Below are positions 1-8,234 of a DNA stretch of 64,000 nucleotides, one piece after another (within the stretch, counting starts at the first letter, position 1; each line of letters begins with the position of its first letter). The DNA is taken from assembly GCF_007747995.1 (NCBI RefSeq), contig NZ_CP036276.1, positions 1,541,001 to 1,605,000 of the forward strand, given 5' to 3'. The stretch comes from Symmachiella dynata (GTDB taxonomy: Bacteria > Planctomycetota > Planctomycetia > Planctomycetales > Planctomycetaceae). Made by a program: the position numbers and the translations under genes. The notes beneath the pieces are model-generated. The model saw only the letters and a program-made list of their open reading frames with translations. It ran no database searches and was not told where the DNA came from.

Positions 1-48
1 AAATAGGCTGAGGGCGGTAATCTCAACAAGGAGCCGATTGGTGACAGG

Positions 49-189
49 GTGATTTGCGCAAACGAAACGAATCTGGAAGCGTCGCTCAAACTGCTTGACA
101 GTGAATTCTTGCCAAAGATAATTGTCAGCACTGACCGTTTCCCCGAACTGTCTGTGCCCAATGAGGAAGCCGAAAAAGCTGACGAATAA
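49..189 (+). CDS. possible small ORF, 46 aa, unknown
   Basis: A short open frame runs from a GTG at 49 to TAA at 187-189. An in-frame TAG lies at 4-6, so it does not continue in from the left in this frame. The product ends in an acidic tail (PNEEAEKADE) and looks protein-like, but no family is recognised and there is no clear ribosome binding site. It could be the 3' end of a cargo gene broken by a frameshift, since the neighbouring xis and int genes are also decayed. Confidence 0.2.
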   Translation: MICANETNLEASLKLLDSEFLPKIIVSTDRFPELSVPNEEAEKADE

Positions 190-287
190 AAGTAACTGTT
201 CGATCGTTCGATACAAAATGTCGAACGCTGGGCCCATAAGTGTGCGAGCCGCACTTCGCGGCGAGTGACTCATTGGAGCACAGAATC

Positions 288-368
288 ATGACGGAATGCA
301 CAAATGCTTTGCGGTTGAGTCCCAAGCGAGCCGCCGAGGCCCCGGCAATTTCCCCGCGCAAACTGTAG
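288..368 (+). pseudogene. truncated excisionase-like HTH protein (xis remnant)
   Basis: An ATG at 288 opens 26 codons that end in TAG at 366-368. The peptide contains LSPKRAAEAPAISPRKL, which resembles the first helix-turn-helix of small MerR/excisionase-type DNA-binding proteins found next to integrases in planctomycete elements. The protein stops just where the second helix and the wing would be expected. The next codon (TTG, 369) is in the same frame and enters integrase sequence, so the most economical reading is a deletion that joined the 5' end of xis to the 3' half of int. The family assignment is from memory and rests on few residues. Confidence 0.4.
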
Positions 369-1040
369 TTGGCAGTCACTCTGCGGGCTCACATTGCTAC
401 TAAATTGCCGAAGGCAGGGGTGTTCGAAATGCCACACAATACCGATCTGGCGCGTATGCTGCGGGCTGATTTGGAACAGGCTCGCGGGGCTTGGATCAAG
501 GACGCGAAACGTCAGCCCAAAGAGTATATCCGTCGCGTACAGAGTGACTTTTTGGCTGCCAAGAATCACGAAGATGAAGTTTTGGACTTTCACGCACTAC
601 GCCACACGTGCGGCGCCTGGTTGTCGTTGGCGGGCGTGCACCCCAAGGTTGTCCAGACCGTGATGCGGCATTCGACCATCACCCTGACGATGGACACCTA
701 CGGACATTTATTCCCGGGCCAAGAAGCAGACGCCGTCGCTAGATTGCGCGGCGTCTGCAATGGCCCTCCACAGACGCTCAAAGCGACCGGGACTAATGAT
801 GCGACACCAAACTCTCCAGAAAACGCGCAGCGCCAGGCGCAGCAATCGCGACGCGAAACGCGGCAACACGGTGCGATACAGTGCGACGAACCGAACACAA
901 CACCAGCAAACAAGAAATCGCCCAAACCCAACAATGGTGTGGACTTAGGCGACGCTGTGCAACGCAAATCAACACCAGACAAAAATAGGGCCGGCAGGAC
1001 TCGAACCTGCAACCAACAAATTATGAGTTTGCTGCTCTAA
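369..1040 (+). CDS. tyrosine recombinase (integrase) C-terminal fragment
   Basis: The 223-residue frame has the C-terminal catalytic part of a tyrosine recombinase: HxxR at His75-Arg78 (HALRHT), the second His at 101 (MRHSTITL) and the probable nucleophile Tyr111 (MDTYGHL). The N-terminal core-binding domain and the first catalytic Arg are missing, and a TAG directly precedes the TTG start, so it is very likely inactive. After the catalytic domain comes a low-complexity polar tail. The last 18 or so residues are encoded by the antisense strand of the tRNA gene at 986-1059, the arrangement expected for an integrase next to its tRNA attachment site. It is read here as the end of a decayed integrative element. 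Confidence 0.65.
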   Translation: MAVTLRAHIATKLPKAGVFEMPHNTDLARMLRADLEQARGAWIKDAKRQPKEYIRRVQSDFLAAKNHEDEVLDFHALRHTCGAWLSLAGVHPKVVQTVMRHSTITLTMDTYGHLFPGQEADAVARLRGVCNGPPQTLKATGTNDATPNSPENAQRQAQQSRRETRQHGAIQCDEPNTTPANKKSPKPNNGVDLGDAVQRKSTPDKNRAGRTRTCNQQIMSLLL

Positions 1041-1059
1041 CCGATTGAGCTACGGCCCC
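986..1059 (-). tRNA. tRNA-Met (anticodon CAT)
   Basis: The reverse strand folds as a complete 74-nt cloverleaf. The acceptor stem is GGGGCCG with CGGCCCT (one G-U pair), the D-stem GCTC with GAGC, the anticodon stem GCAAA with TTTGT around loop CTCATAA, and the T-arm contains GGTTCGAGTCC. The anticodon is CAT. Elongator Met is most likely, but an Ile2 tRNA with lysidine-modified CAT cannot be excluded by eye. CCA is not encoded. Its 3' end faces the integrase fragment, so it is the probable attachment site of the lost element. Confidence 0.93.
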
Positions 1060-1448
1060 GGGGAGGGGATAGATGCGGGGAGGCTGGTGGATGTTCGCTT
1101 GGGTTTTGTCTTTTTTTCGTAGGTCACACGATGCTATCGCGCCCCAATGTGAGTTGGGCGGGTGATTTGGGGATTCTACACGGCAATCTCTGAAAACAAA
1201 AGTCCGCACTTGCCGGCCTGTGCCGCTCTTCTTGGCTGGCTTGCGTAAAAATCGGGGAGATGTCCCAGATTGATCGCAGGGAGGAAATCTGTTTTTTGCG
1301 GGGCGGAGCGCTGGCTGGTTCGTTGATTCTGATGGGAGTGTATTAAAGCGCGTTGCGGGATGTGCTTTCGGGTCTGGCATTCGACAATTCTGTGGCTGCA
1401 AACTACAGTGTGAGGCGTCACGTATTTGTTGAAAAAAAGGATCTAGCT
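1060..1448. other. intergenic region upstream of galE
   Basis: There is no convincing coding sequence in this stretch. An in-frame TTG at 1353 would extend galE by 32 residues, but the extension ([13 protein letters not shown]...) does not look like a GalE N-terminus. A purine-rich site (AAAAAAAGGAT, about 1434-1442) lies just before the TTG at 1449 and supports the later start. I see no strong promoter. Confidence 0.5.
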
Positions 1449-2438
1449 TTGAGTTCGGCAAAAACAATTTTGGTCACCGGTGGAGCCGGTTATATTGGCA
1501 GTGTGGTGGTCGAGCAGCTTGTCGGCGAGGGAGCGCGGGTGGTTGTCTTTGACAATCTGTCGCAAGGGCATCGCGCTGCTGTGCATCCCGATGCGGTGTT
1601 TGTTGAAGGCGACCTGCTGGACGCGGAGGCGATTGAGTCGGCGGTCGCTGAATACCGCCCGGAGAGTGTTCTGCACTTTGCTGCTCATTCCTTGGTCGGC
1701 GAGTCGATGCAAGTGCCGCTGAAGTATTTGGGTGAAAATGTGACGGCCGGTTTGAATCTGTTTCAAGCCATGGTGAATCACGATGTGCGTCAACTGATTC
1801 TTTCGTCGACGGCCAATTTGTTCGGTGACCCTGAAGAGATTCCGATATCGGAATCGACAAAAATTGCTCCCGGGAGTGCCTACGGCGAGTCGAAATACAT
1901 TCTCGAGCGCATGCTGGCTTGGTTGGAGCAGATTCATGGGTTGCGGTATGCGGCGCTGCGTTATTTTAATGCGGCGGGGGCGACGGACGAGCGCGGCGAA
2001 GACCATACTCCCGAGACGCATCTCATTCCGTTAGTGCTGGAAGTTGCTTTGGGGCAGCGGGACCAGATTACGGTGTTTGGCGATGATTATCCGACGGAAG
2101 ATGGGACGTGCATTCGCGATTACATCCATGTTTCGGATTTGGCGCAAGCCCATATTCGGGCACTGGATGCCCTGGCAGGAGGCAGTCGGGTTTATAATCT
2201 CGGCAATGGCAACGGATTTAGTGTGCAAGATGTGATCGAAACTGCGCGCGAGGTGACCGGTCATCCGATTCCGGTTGTCTCTGGGGAACGCCGTGCGGGT
2301 GACCCGGCGATCCTGGTTGCTGATAGTCAGAAAATCCGAGCGGAGTTGGATTGGAAGCCACAATTTCCGCAATTGCGCGACATCATGCAAACCGCGTGGA
2401 ACTGGCATCAAAGCCATCCCAACGGCTATGCGGAATAG
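1449..2438 (+). CDS. galE: UDP-glucose 4-epimerase
   Basis: This extended short-chain dehydrogenase interconverts UDP-glucose and UDP-galactose in the cytoplasm and so supplies galactosyl units for the glycan locus next to it. The NAD-binding GGAGYIG motif is at residues 11-17. The catalytic region has SST (119-121) and the YxxxK pair Tyr145/Lys149, spaced as in the family. The start is taken as TTG 1449 because it follows an AAGGA-like ribosome binding site and gives about 329 residues, the usual length. The gene is convergent with the WecG-type transferase; a palindromic repeat sits between them. Confidence 0.93.
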   Translation: MSSAKTILVTGGAGYIGSVVVEQLVGEGARVVVFDNLSQGHRAAVHPDAVFVEGDLLDAEAIESAVAEYRPESVLHFAAHSLVGESMQVPLKYLGENVTAGLNLFQAMVNHDVRQLILSSTANLFGDPEEIPISESTKIAPGSAYGESKYILERMLAWLEQIHGLRYAALRYFNAAGATDERGEDHTPETHLIPLVLEVALGQRDQITVFGDDYPTEDGTCIRDYIHVSDLAQAHIRALDALAGGSRVYNLGNGNGFSVQDVIETAREVTGHPIPVVSGERRAGDPAILVADSQKIRAELDWKPQFPQLRDIMQTAWNWHQSHPNGYAE

Positions 2439-2481
2439 TGGCATAGCGGCCTGTTAAATAACCAAGAATCTTTGAGATTCG

Positions 2482-2547
2482 GGTGCCATTGCTGACTTGT
2501 CCAGCAGTGTTTTTTAAGTCACACCGTTTGCACTGGCGGGGCACAGG
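2482..2547. repeat. dispersed palindromic repeat family A, copy 1
   Basis: This copy has an imperfect hairpin CATTGCTGACTTGTCCAGCAGTG, then GTCACACCGTTTGCACTGGCGG, in which the second hairpin is incomplete. The same two-part arrangement is at 11417-11493 and 55936-56036, and the second hairpin alone at 38640-38670. It lies between convergent genes, so it may help end transcription. Confidence 0.7.
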
Positions 2548-2583
2548 CTGAGAACTTTGCCGCAACTCGAAAACTCAAGGCTG

Positions 2584-3441
2584 TTATTGATCGGCTGCGG
2601 TGCGGTATTCCCGGATGACGAGTCGGGGGAAGACGATTGCGCCCTTGAGGTAGCGACCGGCCAGTCTCCGCGGGTTTGTCAGCATGCGGTGCAGCCATTC
2701 AAGCCGTGCCTGTTGGGCCCAGCGAGGGGCGCGCGTTTGGTGTCCAGCTAGAAAGTCGATCGTGCCCCCAGCTGCCACGGCTATTTTTGCATTGAGTTGC
2801 GAGCGATGGCGGGCTAACCACAGTTCCTGTTTGGGGGCGCCAAAGCCGACAACCAAAAGATCGGGGGCTGATTCGTTCACCTTGGCGACGATGCGCTGGT
2901 TTTCGTCGTCCTGGGTTTCAAATCCGAAAGGGGGGCTGTCCGTCCCGACGATTTCGGCTTTCGGCCAACGTTGCCGAATGCGGGCTGCTGCCTTTTCTGC
3001 GACCCCGGTGGCTCCGCCTAACAAAAAGATACGCGGATTGTGTTGGGAGGCTCCGGCGGCGATCAGTGCGGGGACTAAGTCGGAGCCGGCGACGCGGGCG
3101 GGAAGCGCCTTTTTAAGCCAGCGTGATGCGGTGACGACAGGCCATCCATCAGCGACGACTAAACCTGCCAGTCCGTATGCGTCGCGCAGTTGCAGATTTT
3201 GGTTGAGTTGAACGATGTGGTCGACATTGGGCGTGAAGACTAACTCACAAGGTCCGGCGGGACCTTGCATGCGCTTCAGCCCCCAATCAATCGCATCGTC
3301 CATCGTCACTTGATGAATGGCGATGCCGAACATTTTGACGTGTGGTGGCACGGGGTGTTGCGGGGGAGCCCCGTCAGTTTCGCAAGTTTGTGCGGAGTGG
3401 GGCGAAGGCAACATGGTTTCTGTGACGGCACGGGGACGCAA
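2584..3441 (-). CDS. WecG/TagA/CpsF family glycosyltransferase
   Basis: Enzymes of this GT26 family transfer a sugar (often N-acetylmannosaminuronate or N-acetylmannosamine) from a UDP donor to a lipid-linked first sugar during polysaccharide assembly at the inner face of the membrane. The 285-residue product shows the family signatures FTPNVDHIVQLNQN and, near the C-terminal third, DLLVVGFGAPKQELW. The first 35 residues are Pro/Ser-rich and poorly conserved in appearance, so the start could be later, at the Met before FGIAIHQV. It follows the sugar transferase gene in the same direction with a 112-bp gap, consistent with a two-gene transcription unit for the first steps of glycan assembly. 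The exact sugar cannot be told. Confidence 0.88.
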   Translation of the reverse strand: MRPRAVTETMLPSPHSAQTCETDGAPPQHPVPPHVKMFGIAIHQVTMDDAIDWGLKRMQGPAGPCELVFTPNVDHIVQLNQNLQLRDAYGLAGLVVADGWPVVTASRWLKKALPARVAGSDLVPALIAAGASQHNPRIFLLGGATGVAEKAAARIRQRWPKAEIVGTDSPPFGFETQDDENQRIVAKVNESAPDLLVVGFGAPKQELWLARHRSQLNAKIAVAAGGTIDFLAGHQTRAPRWAQQARLEWLHRMLTNPRRLAGRYLKGAIVFPRLVIREYRTAADQ

Positions 3442-3553
3442 GTTGGGGGGGGCTGATCAAGACAGCGCGATTCACGTTTGGTGATAGCGGCATTGCGATT
3501 GACACGCAAGGGCCAGTTCAGACAAACGTGATCGCCACCCCCCGGCGGGTGAT

Positions 3554-4357
3554 TTAGTAAGCGCCTTTGGCACTCAGGACCGCTGGGACAGTCCGCAGCA
3601 GGAGCTGTAGATCGAATAGCAGCGATTGACGCTCGATGTATTCGATGTCCATTTGCAATTGTTTAGGAAAGGGGATGTTGCTGCGTCCGGAGACCTGCCA
3701 AATGCAAGTCAGACCGGGTTTGACTTCCAGTCGCCGAAGGTCATCCCAGGAGTATTGCTCGACTTCCGACGGCACCGGCGGGCGGGGCCCGACCAAGCTC
3801 ATGTCGCCCAGCAGGACGTTGAACAATTGGGGCAGTTCGTCGAAGCTCGATTTGCGGAGTAGTCGTCCAATCGGCGTAATGCGAGGGTCATTCGCCATTT
3901 TGAAGGTACGACTATCCTTGTGTTGGTTTTTCTCTCGCAATTTGTCCTTTTGGCGATCTGCGTCGACGGACATCGAGCGAAATTTGTAGCAGGTGAATTC
4001 CCGGCCACGCAGTCCAACCCGTGTATGTTTGTAGATCGCCGGTCCGCGACTTGTCAGGCGAATTGCCACAGCAATTGCGATGAACAATGGCGATAGCACC
4101 AGAATCGCGGAGCCTGTGACAAAAACGTCCAGAGCCCGTTTCGCGAATGCATAAAGTGCCTTCTCCCGCCGGGTGACCTTGCTCTCGGGGCGATGTGTGA
4201 TCGCCTCGCGCACTGTGCGGCGGAGTGTACGGGGTCGAACGGAAGGTTCGATGGTACGCTCTGAACCGCTGGGGTGATTGGGGGAAGAGTAAAGTGGGTT
4301 TAGGGAGGAATGCAGAGTGGCGGTTGCTGTTTGGCCCGAAGTACCGTTCTCCGACAT
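3554..4357 (-). CDS. polyprenyl-phosphate sugar-1-phosphate transferase (initiating transferase)
   Basis: This bacterial sugar transferase (PF02397 type) would load the first sugar-1-phosphate onto undecaprenyl phosphate and start repeat-unit synthesis. After a variable N-terminal 80 residues there is the conserved block KRALDVF followed by one hydrophobic segment (about residues 92-112), then GPAIYKHTRVGLRG and YKFRSM, and near the C-terminus DELPQLFNVLLGDMSLVGPRP, the core of the active site. It is a short, single-membrane-segment form (267 aa), as in PglC/WcaJ C-terminal domains, without the extra N-terminal membrane bundle of WbaP. An unusually long (about 1 kb) structured leader region lies upstream. 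Confidence 0.93.
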   Translation of the reverse strand: MSENGTSGQTATATLHSSLNPLYSSPNHPSGSERTIEPSVRPRTLRRTVREAITHRPESKVTRREKALYAFAKRALDVFVTGSAILVLSPLFIAIAVAIRLTSRGPAIYKHTRVGLRGREFTCYKFRSMSVDADRQKDKLREKNQHKDSRTFKMANDPRITPIGRLLRKSSFDELPQLFNVLLGDMSLVGPRPPVPSEVEQYSWDDLRRLEVKPGLTCIWQVSGRSNIPFPKQLQMDIEYIERQSLLFDLQLLLRTVPAVLSAKGAY

Positions 4358-4436
4358 AGTACATCCTTCAAATTCATCTAGGAGGGTGGGTAGGTAACGG
4401 TCCGCGGTGACTGCCGTGCCAACCGAGGGAGGACCG

Positions 4437-4464
4437 TTTCACGGAAATCCAAATTTCCGTGAAA
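4437..4464. repeat. perfect 12-bp inverted repeat (hairpin or operator)
   Basis: TTTCACGGAAAT, a 4-nt CCAA loop and ATTTCCGTGAAA form a perfect stem. It lies about 80 bp upstream of the sugar transferase start codon, in the leader of that gene if the promoter is further away. It could be an operator palindrome or an RNA hairpin. Confidence 0.75.
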
Positions 4465-4469
4465 AATTT

Positions 4470-4538
4470 GCATTTATCCCCGTTTGTCTGAGGGATGAGA
4501 CACGAAGCTTTCGTGCTTCTTTGCGTCTCGATAAATGC
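4470..4538. repeat. nested inverted repeat, candidate structured leader
   Basis: Three stems are nested: GCATTTATC (4470-4478) with GATAAATGC (4530-4538), GAGAC (4497-4501) with GTCTC (4525-4529), and an inner CACGAA/TTCGTG hairpin (4501-4515). Together with the adjacent 12-bp palindrome this makes about 100 bp of ordered structure in front of the sugar transferase gene. No known riboswitch consensus was recognised. Confidence 0.5.
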
Positions 4539-5087
4539 GGGTTTTGTACTGGAAGAAACCCTTAAGCAAATCGTGAGCCAATCGGTGCCGAGACGGTCCT
4601 CCAGCCCGGGATTCCCGTTGGTGAAATGGAGGAAAACAACGCAGCAACTGCTGAAGGAATGCTGATTCCGTGCCTGAAATGCTCTCTTGGATTTTGAGAG
4701 ATTTTTGGTGAGAGGGTAGGGCGAATGGTTTATCGAAATGATAATTGGGTGTTGATAATTACAAGGCGTTGAATGAAAGGCCTGCTGTGATAATGGTGGC
4801 CCTTGTCGCTGTCAGGGGTTTGCTTCGCCTGACTGTACCGTTGGGGCAAAGTCTTCCTTTGTCGGCTGCAGAATTCGAACGGGCGGTCGCTCGGAGGACG
4901 CAAATGGGGCGATCCCATCTAGGCGGCAAGGAGATCGGGTTTGCCGACTCGACGAGTGATTGGATCTCGTCGTGGAGATGGCGAAGACGTTTCCGTTCTT
5001 GATGCGTGGTCGCCAAGGAGGCCGGCGGCGCGGAGTGGTGACTTGGGGGACAAGTCAGTCATCCACGCGTTGGGGTTCGACCGATCT

Positions 5088-5103
5088 TGGCACACGACGT
5101 GCT
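5088..5103 (+). promoter_or_regulatory. candidate sigma54 (-24/-12) promoter for the glycosyltransferase operon
   Basis: TGGCAC-N5-GTGCT has the -24 TGGCAC element intact and GG-N10-GC spacing; the -12 element has one mismatch to TTGCT. Transcription would begin near 5114, about 280 nt before the first glycosyltransferase. A sigma54 activator gene heads the facing operon at 26327. Confidence 0.4.
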
Positions 5104-5206
5104 CAATGAATGTGGAGCCGCACGGTCGTTTTGCTGGGTGGCTGTTGGCATGCGATTTGCAGAATCTGTACAACGCCTCCCCGGCACGTTAACCTCTCCA
5201 CTTAGA

Positions 5207-5379
5207 GCGTGTTTTCAAACTGGGCGAGGCTCCTGCCGAGCCGCGATGAACCCTATTGCTTGCCTTGGCCATAGAAATCTCCACACGTCCCCACACCAAA
5301 CACCACAATGCGGCTCAGCAGGAGCTTCGCCCTCCCGCGACGCTAAATGGCAGTTGTAAAACGTAATTTGAAAACACGC
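5207..5379. mobile_element. MITE-like element with terminal inverted repeats
   Basis: The ends are a perfect 13-bp inverted repeat, GCGTGTTTTCAAA (5207-5219) and its complement (5367-5379). Inside, a second 23-bp pair at 5222-5244 and 5310-5332 matches with two differences. At 173 bp it is too short to code for a transposase. No clear target duplication is seen. It reaches into the first codons of the longer possible frame of the next gene. Confidence 0.55.
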
Positions 5380-5394
5380 ACTCATAACGTGAAC

Positions 5395-6408
5395 ATGCTT
5401 GTTGAAACATCCCTAGAGACTGAAACGCCTCAAGTGCTTCCTGTGTCGGTTGCAGCAGTGATTGTGAATTACGGCACCGCGGAGCTGGTCGTGCAATGCC
5501 TCGATTCGCTTCAGGAAACGCGCAATGAATGTGATCATCTGCAGGTGTATGTTGTCGATAACGCATCCAGCGATAATTCCGTCGAGGAAATCCAGGCAGC
5601 GATTTCCGAGCGGGGTTGGAGTGAGTGGGTGGAATTGATGTGTGCTCCGAGTAACGGAGGATTCGCCTTTGGTAACAACGTGGGGATCCGTCGTGCACTG
5701 GCTGGGGACGACCCTTCGATGGGAGCGGTTTGGTTATTGAACTCGGATACAATCGTCAGGCGCGGAGCTTTGGAGTCTTTGTTGCAGGCTTTGGAAACTC
5801 ATCCGCAGGCCGGAATTGTGGGGAGCCGTCTGGAAGACCGGGACGGCACGTCGCAACGCTCCGCTTTTCGCTTTCAGACAATCGGCCGCGAATGGGCGCG
5901 AGGCCTGAATCTGGGATTGTGGTTCAAACTATTTCCTGGCGCGGAAGTCGCCCCCGTGCAGGTCGATCAAGAGTATGAGACCGATTGGCTGGCCGGTGCG
6001 AGTATGTTGATTCGGCGGGAAGTGATCGACGACACGGGCTTGCTGGATGAAGGTTATTTTCTTTACTACGAAGAAGTCGATTACTGCTTGCGCGCCGCCC
6101 GTCAGGATTGGCGAACGGTGTACGTTCCCACAAGTCGGGTCGTGCATCTGGTGGGGCAGAGTTCCGGTGTAACGAGTCGTGATGCCGACCATCGCCGGTT
6201 GCCCAAGTATTGGTATGAATCGCGGGCTCGGTTTTTTACGCAAAATTATGGGAAAATGTCTCGGATTCTAGCGGACATCAGTTGGCTGACCGGCCATTTG
6301 CTGTACCGCGGTCGGTGTTTACTACAGAGAAAATCGATCACGTTTCCACGGTGCTTGGTGCGTGATTTTGTACGATTCAATTTTTGGTGGCCCAGCCGCG
6401 TTGGTTAG
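5395..6408 (+). CDS. GT2 family glycosyltransferase (rhamnosyltransferase-like)
   Basis: This GT-A fold enzyme adds a sugar from a nucleotide donor to a growing lipid-linked oligosaccharide in the cytoplasm. Motifs in order are AAVIVNYGTAELVVQCLDSL at the N-terminus, SNGGFAFGNNVGIRRA, a donor/metal site in the form WLLNSDT, and GYFLYYEEVDYCLRA in the acceptor half, as in the rhamnosyltransferase-like GT2 group. An earlier ATG at 5347 would add 16 residues, but these are encoded by the right arm of the MITE-like repeat, so ATG 5395 is preferred. It opens a + strand operon of six genes. Confidence 0.88.
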   Translation: MLVETSLETETPQVLPVSVAAVIVNYGTAELVVQCLDSLQETRNECDHLQVYVVDNASSDNSVEEIQAAISERGWSEWVELMCAPSNGGFAFGNNVGIRRALAGDDPSMGAVWLLNSDTIVRRGALESLLQALETHPQAGIVGSRLEDRDGTSQRSAFRFQTIGREWARGLNLGLWFKLFPGAEVAPVQVDQEYETDWLAGASMLIRREVIDDTGLLDEGYFLYYEEVDYCLRAARQDWRTVYVPTSRVVHLVGQSSGVTSRDADHRRLPKYWYESRARFFTQNYGKMSRILADISWLTGHLLYRGRCLLQRKSITFPRCLVRDFVRFNFWWPSRVG

Positions 6409-6453
6409 CCGTGTTGATTCAGCCGTTGTCAAATTCGCCGTGTCAATTGGGAA

Positions 6454-7128
6454 GTGGTCGTGAGTGCAAATCAAATACTCGTGCAGTCGGCAGAGCTATC
6501 TAGCTCGCTCCCTGTTCCGCAGGGGGAAGTGGATTTGCAAACGCGTGCGCGAACCAATCAAAACCCGGCCGGTGTCTCGCTTTGGAAATTATGGCGCGAG
6601 GACTTGGCGACGCATGACGGCAAAATATTAGAGCAAGGTTTCTGGGCGATGGCCGTTCATCGGTTTGGAAATTGGCGGATGGGTGTCAAACCCGCGTTGC
6701 TGAGAATGCCGTTTTCGATCATCTATAAATTCCTATACCGCTTTGTGGAATGGACTTGCGGAATCAGTTTGCCCTACACCGTTCAAGTCGGCCGACAGGT
6801 CAGAATCTGGCATCACAGCGGCATGATTTTCAATGCGGTTTCGATAGGTGATCGCGTACAGCTACGGCAGAACACGACGTTTGGGGTCGTGCGGACGGAG
6901 CATGATTTTGAATTGCCGATCATCGAAGCAGGCGCCGACATTGGCGTCGGGGCCGCCATCCTGGGGCCGGTCCGCGTGGGGGCGAATGCCGTCATTGGAG
7001 CGAACGCGGTTGTATTGAGCGATATTCCACCCAATTCGGTCGCCGTTGGCGCGCCGGCCAAAGTCGTCAGAAGCCTGGAGCGAAACAACGACAGCACGAG
7101 TCGCACAGAAGGGATCGCGGCGGAATGA
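6454..7128 (+). CDS. serine acetyltransferase-like hexapeptide acyltransferase
   Basis: The C-terminal half (about residues 110-205) is a left-handed beta-helix with repeating hexapeptides such as ADIGVGAAILGPVRVGANAVIGANAVVLSD and the closing PAKVV typical of the CysE group. The N-terminal 50 residues are low in conservation; residues 52-75 (WREDLATHDG...) resemble the CysE lead helix. Within a glycan operon it more likely acetylates a sugar than serine. The start is GTG 6454 with GTG 6460 as an alternative. Its stop overlaps the next start by 4 bases (ATGA), so the two genes are translationally coupled. Confidence 0.82.
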   Translation: MVVSANQILVQSAELSSSLPVPQGEVDLQTRARTNQNPAGVSLWKLWREDLATHDGKILEQGFWAMAVHRFGNWRMGVKPALLRMPFSIIYKFLYRFVEWTCGISLPYTVQVGRQVRIWHHSGMIFNAVSIGDRVQLRQNTTFGVVRTEHDFELPIIEAGADIGVGAAILGPVRVGANAVIGANAVVLSDIPPNSVAVGAPAKVVRSLERNNDSTSRTEGIAAE

Positions 7129-8153
7129 GTGAAACATTGGGAGTTGTAGTCATCGGACGCAATGAAGGGGAACGGCTGCGCCGTTGCCTGGAGTCCGTCA
7201 AAGCGTGCGGACTTCATGCCGTCTACGTCGATTCGGGCTCATCGGACGACAGTGTACAAATCGCGCAATCGATTGATTTTACGGTCGTCAATTTGGATTT
7301 AGCGATTCCCTTTACCGCGGCCCGTGCGCGGAGCGAAGGATATGACAAGCTGCTCCAAGAGTATCCCGCTCTGGAGTATGTGATGTTTGTCGACGGGGAT
7401 TGTGAAATCGAATTGCCCTGGCCGCGCATCGCCGAGACGTTTTTGCAGGAACATGAGGAGGTCGGGATTGTCGCCGGACGACGGCGCGAGCGGTTCCCGG
7501 AAGCGTCCGTTTATAACCGGCTGTGCGATTTTGAGTGGGACGCCCCGACGGGACAAGTGGCCGCTATTGGCGGAGACTCAATCGTGCGGGTCAGCGCCTA
7601 CCAAGCCGCCGGAGGATTCAATCCGACCGTGCCGGCCGGTGAAGAACCCGAACTGTGCAGCCGCATCCGCGCTGCTGGTTGGAAGGTGTGGCGGATCAAT
7701 ACGGAGATGACCAGACACGATGCTGCTATGTCTCATTTTGGCCAGTGGTGGAAACGTTTGACGCGCACCGGTTACGGTGGATTCGATGTCGAACGCCGTT
7801 TCAAAACCGGCGTGTTTCAGCGAATCCTTTATAGCGCTTTCGTGTGGGGGATTTTGATTCCCCTGTTGGCAGTGATTGCCGCCGTAACGGCGTACCGTTA
7901 TTTCGGTGTCATCGGCGCCGTGGCTGTGGTGGCCAGTGTCGGCGCGGTTTGGCTGCTTCAGATACTCCGCATTACTCTCCGCACACATCGCCAGGGGCGT
8001 CCTTGGCGGCAAAGCTTGGAGTATGGCTGGTTCACGATGCTTGCGAAATTCCCGATTGCGATGGGTTCGCTGAAATCGTTGTGGGCTTGCTTGACGCGTC
8101 AGGGAGCTCAAATCATTGAGTATAAGTCGGCGGTCAAAAGTCCATCGGCTTGA
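7125..8153 (+). CDS. GT2 family glycosyltransferase with C-terminal membrane segments
   Basis: GVVVIGRNEGERLRRCLESV and YVDSGSSDDS form the nucleotide-binding start of the GT-A fold, and FVDGDCEIE carries the DxD-type metal site. After the catalytic domain (about residues 1-230) there are hydrophobic segments near 235-285, so the protein is probably anchored to the inner membrane where the polyprenyl-linked acceptor is. It starts within the stop of the acyltransferase gene (ATGA overlap). The donor and linkage are not predictable. Confidence 0.88.
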   Translation: MSETLGVVVIGRNEGERLRRCLESVKACGLHAVYVDSGSSDDSVQIAQSIDFTVVNLDLAIPFTAARARSEGYDKLLQEYPALEYVMFVDGDCEIELPWPRIAETFLQEHEEVGIVAGRRRERFPEASVYNRLCDFEWDAPTGQVAAIGGDSIVRVSAYQAAGGFNPTVPAGEEPELCSRIRAAGWKVWRINTEMTRHDAAMSHFGQWWKRLTRTGYGGFDVERRFKTGVFQRILYSAFVWGILIPLLAVIAAVTAYRYFGVIGAVAVVASVGAVWLLQILRITLRTHRQGRPWRQSLEYGWFTMLAKFPIAMGSLKSLWACLTRQGAQIIEYKSAVKSPSA

Positions 8154-8234
8154 ATATTGTGGAATCCTTGTGAAAAACATGGATTCGCGATGATGCAACA
8201 ATTCTTACTCTCGTTATTTTAGGAACCGATCGCC

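Larger units (their letters stand above)
4358..5206. other. long intergenic region between divergent glycan operons
   Basis: No convincing gene is seen. The stretch holds two nested inverted-repeat structures close to the sugar transferase start (4437-4464 and 4470-4538) and a -24/-12 promoter-like sequence at 5088. An 85-codon minus-strand frame (4759-5016) has a helical-looking N-terminus but then turns into arbitrary sequence and was not called. The region separates the - strand wecG/sugar transferase unit from the + strand glycosyltransferase operon and probably carries control sites for both. Confidence 0.5.

Noticed and set aside
698-1012. 104-codon minus-strand frame opposite the integrase fragment
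   Set aside because: It is the shadow of the integrase tail and overlaps the tRNA gene.
1353-1448. N-terminal extension of GalE from TTG 1353
   Set aside because: The added residues are not GalE-like, and a ribosome site precedes TTG 1449.
4759-5016. 85-codon minus-strand open frame in the glycan intergenic region
   Set aside because: The start resembles a helix (HQERKRLRHLHDEIQSLVESA), but the rest has no protein-like pattern, there is no ribosome site, and other frames here are equally open.
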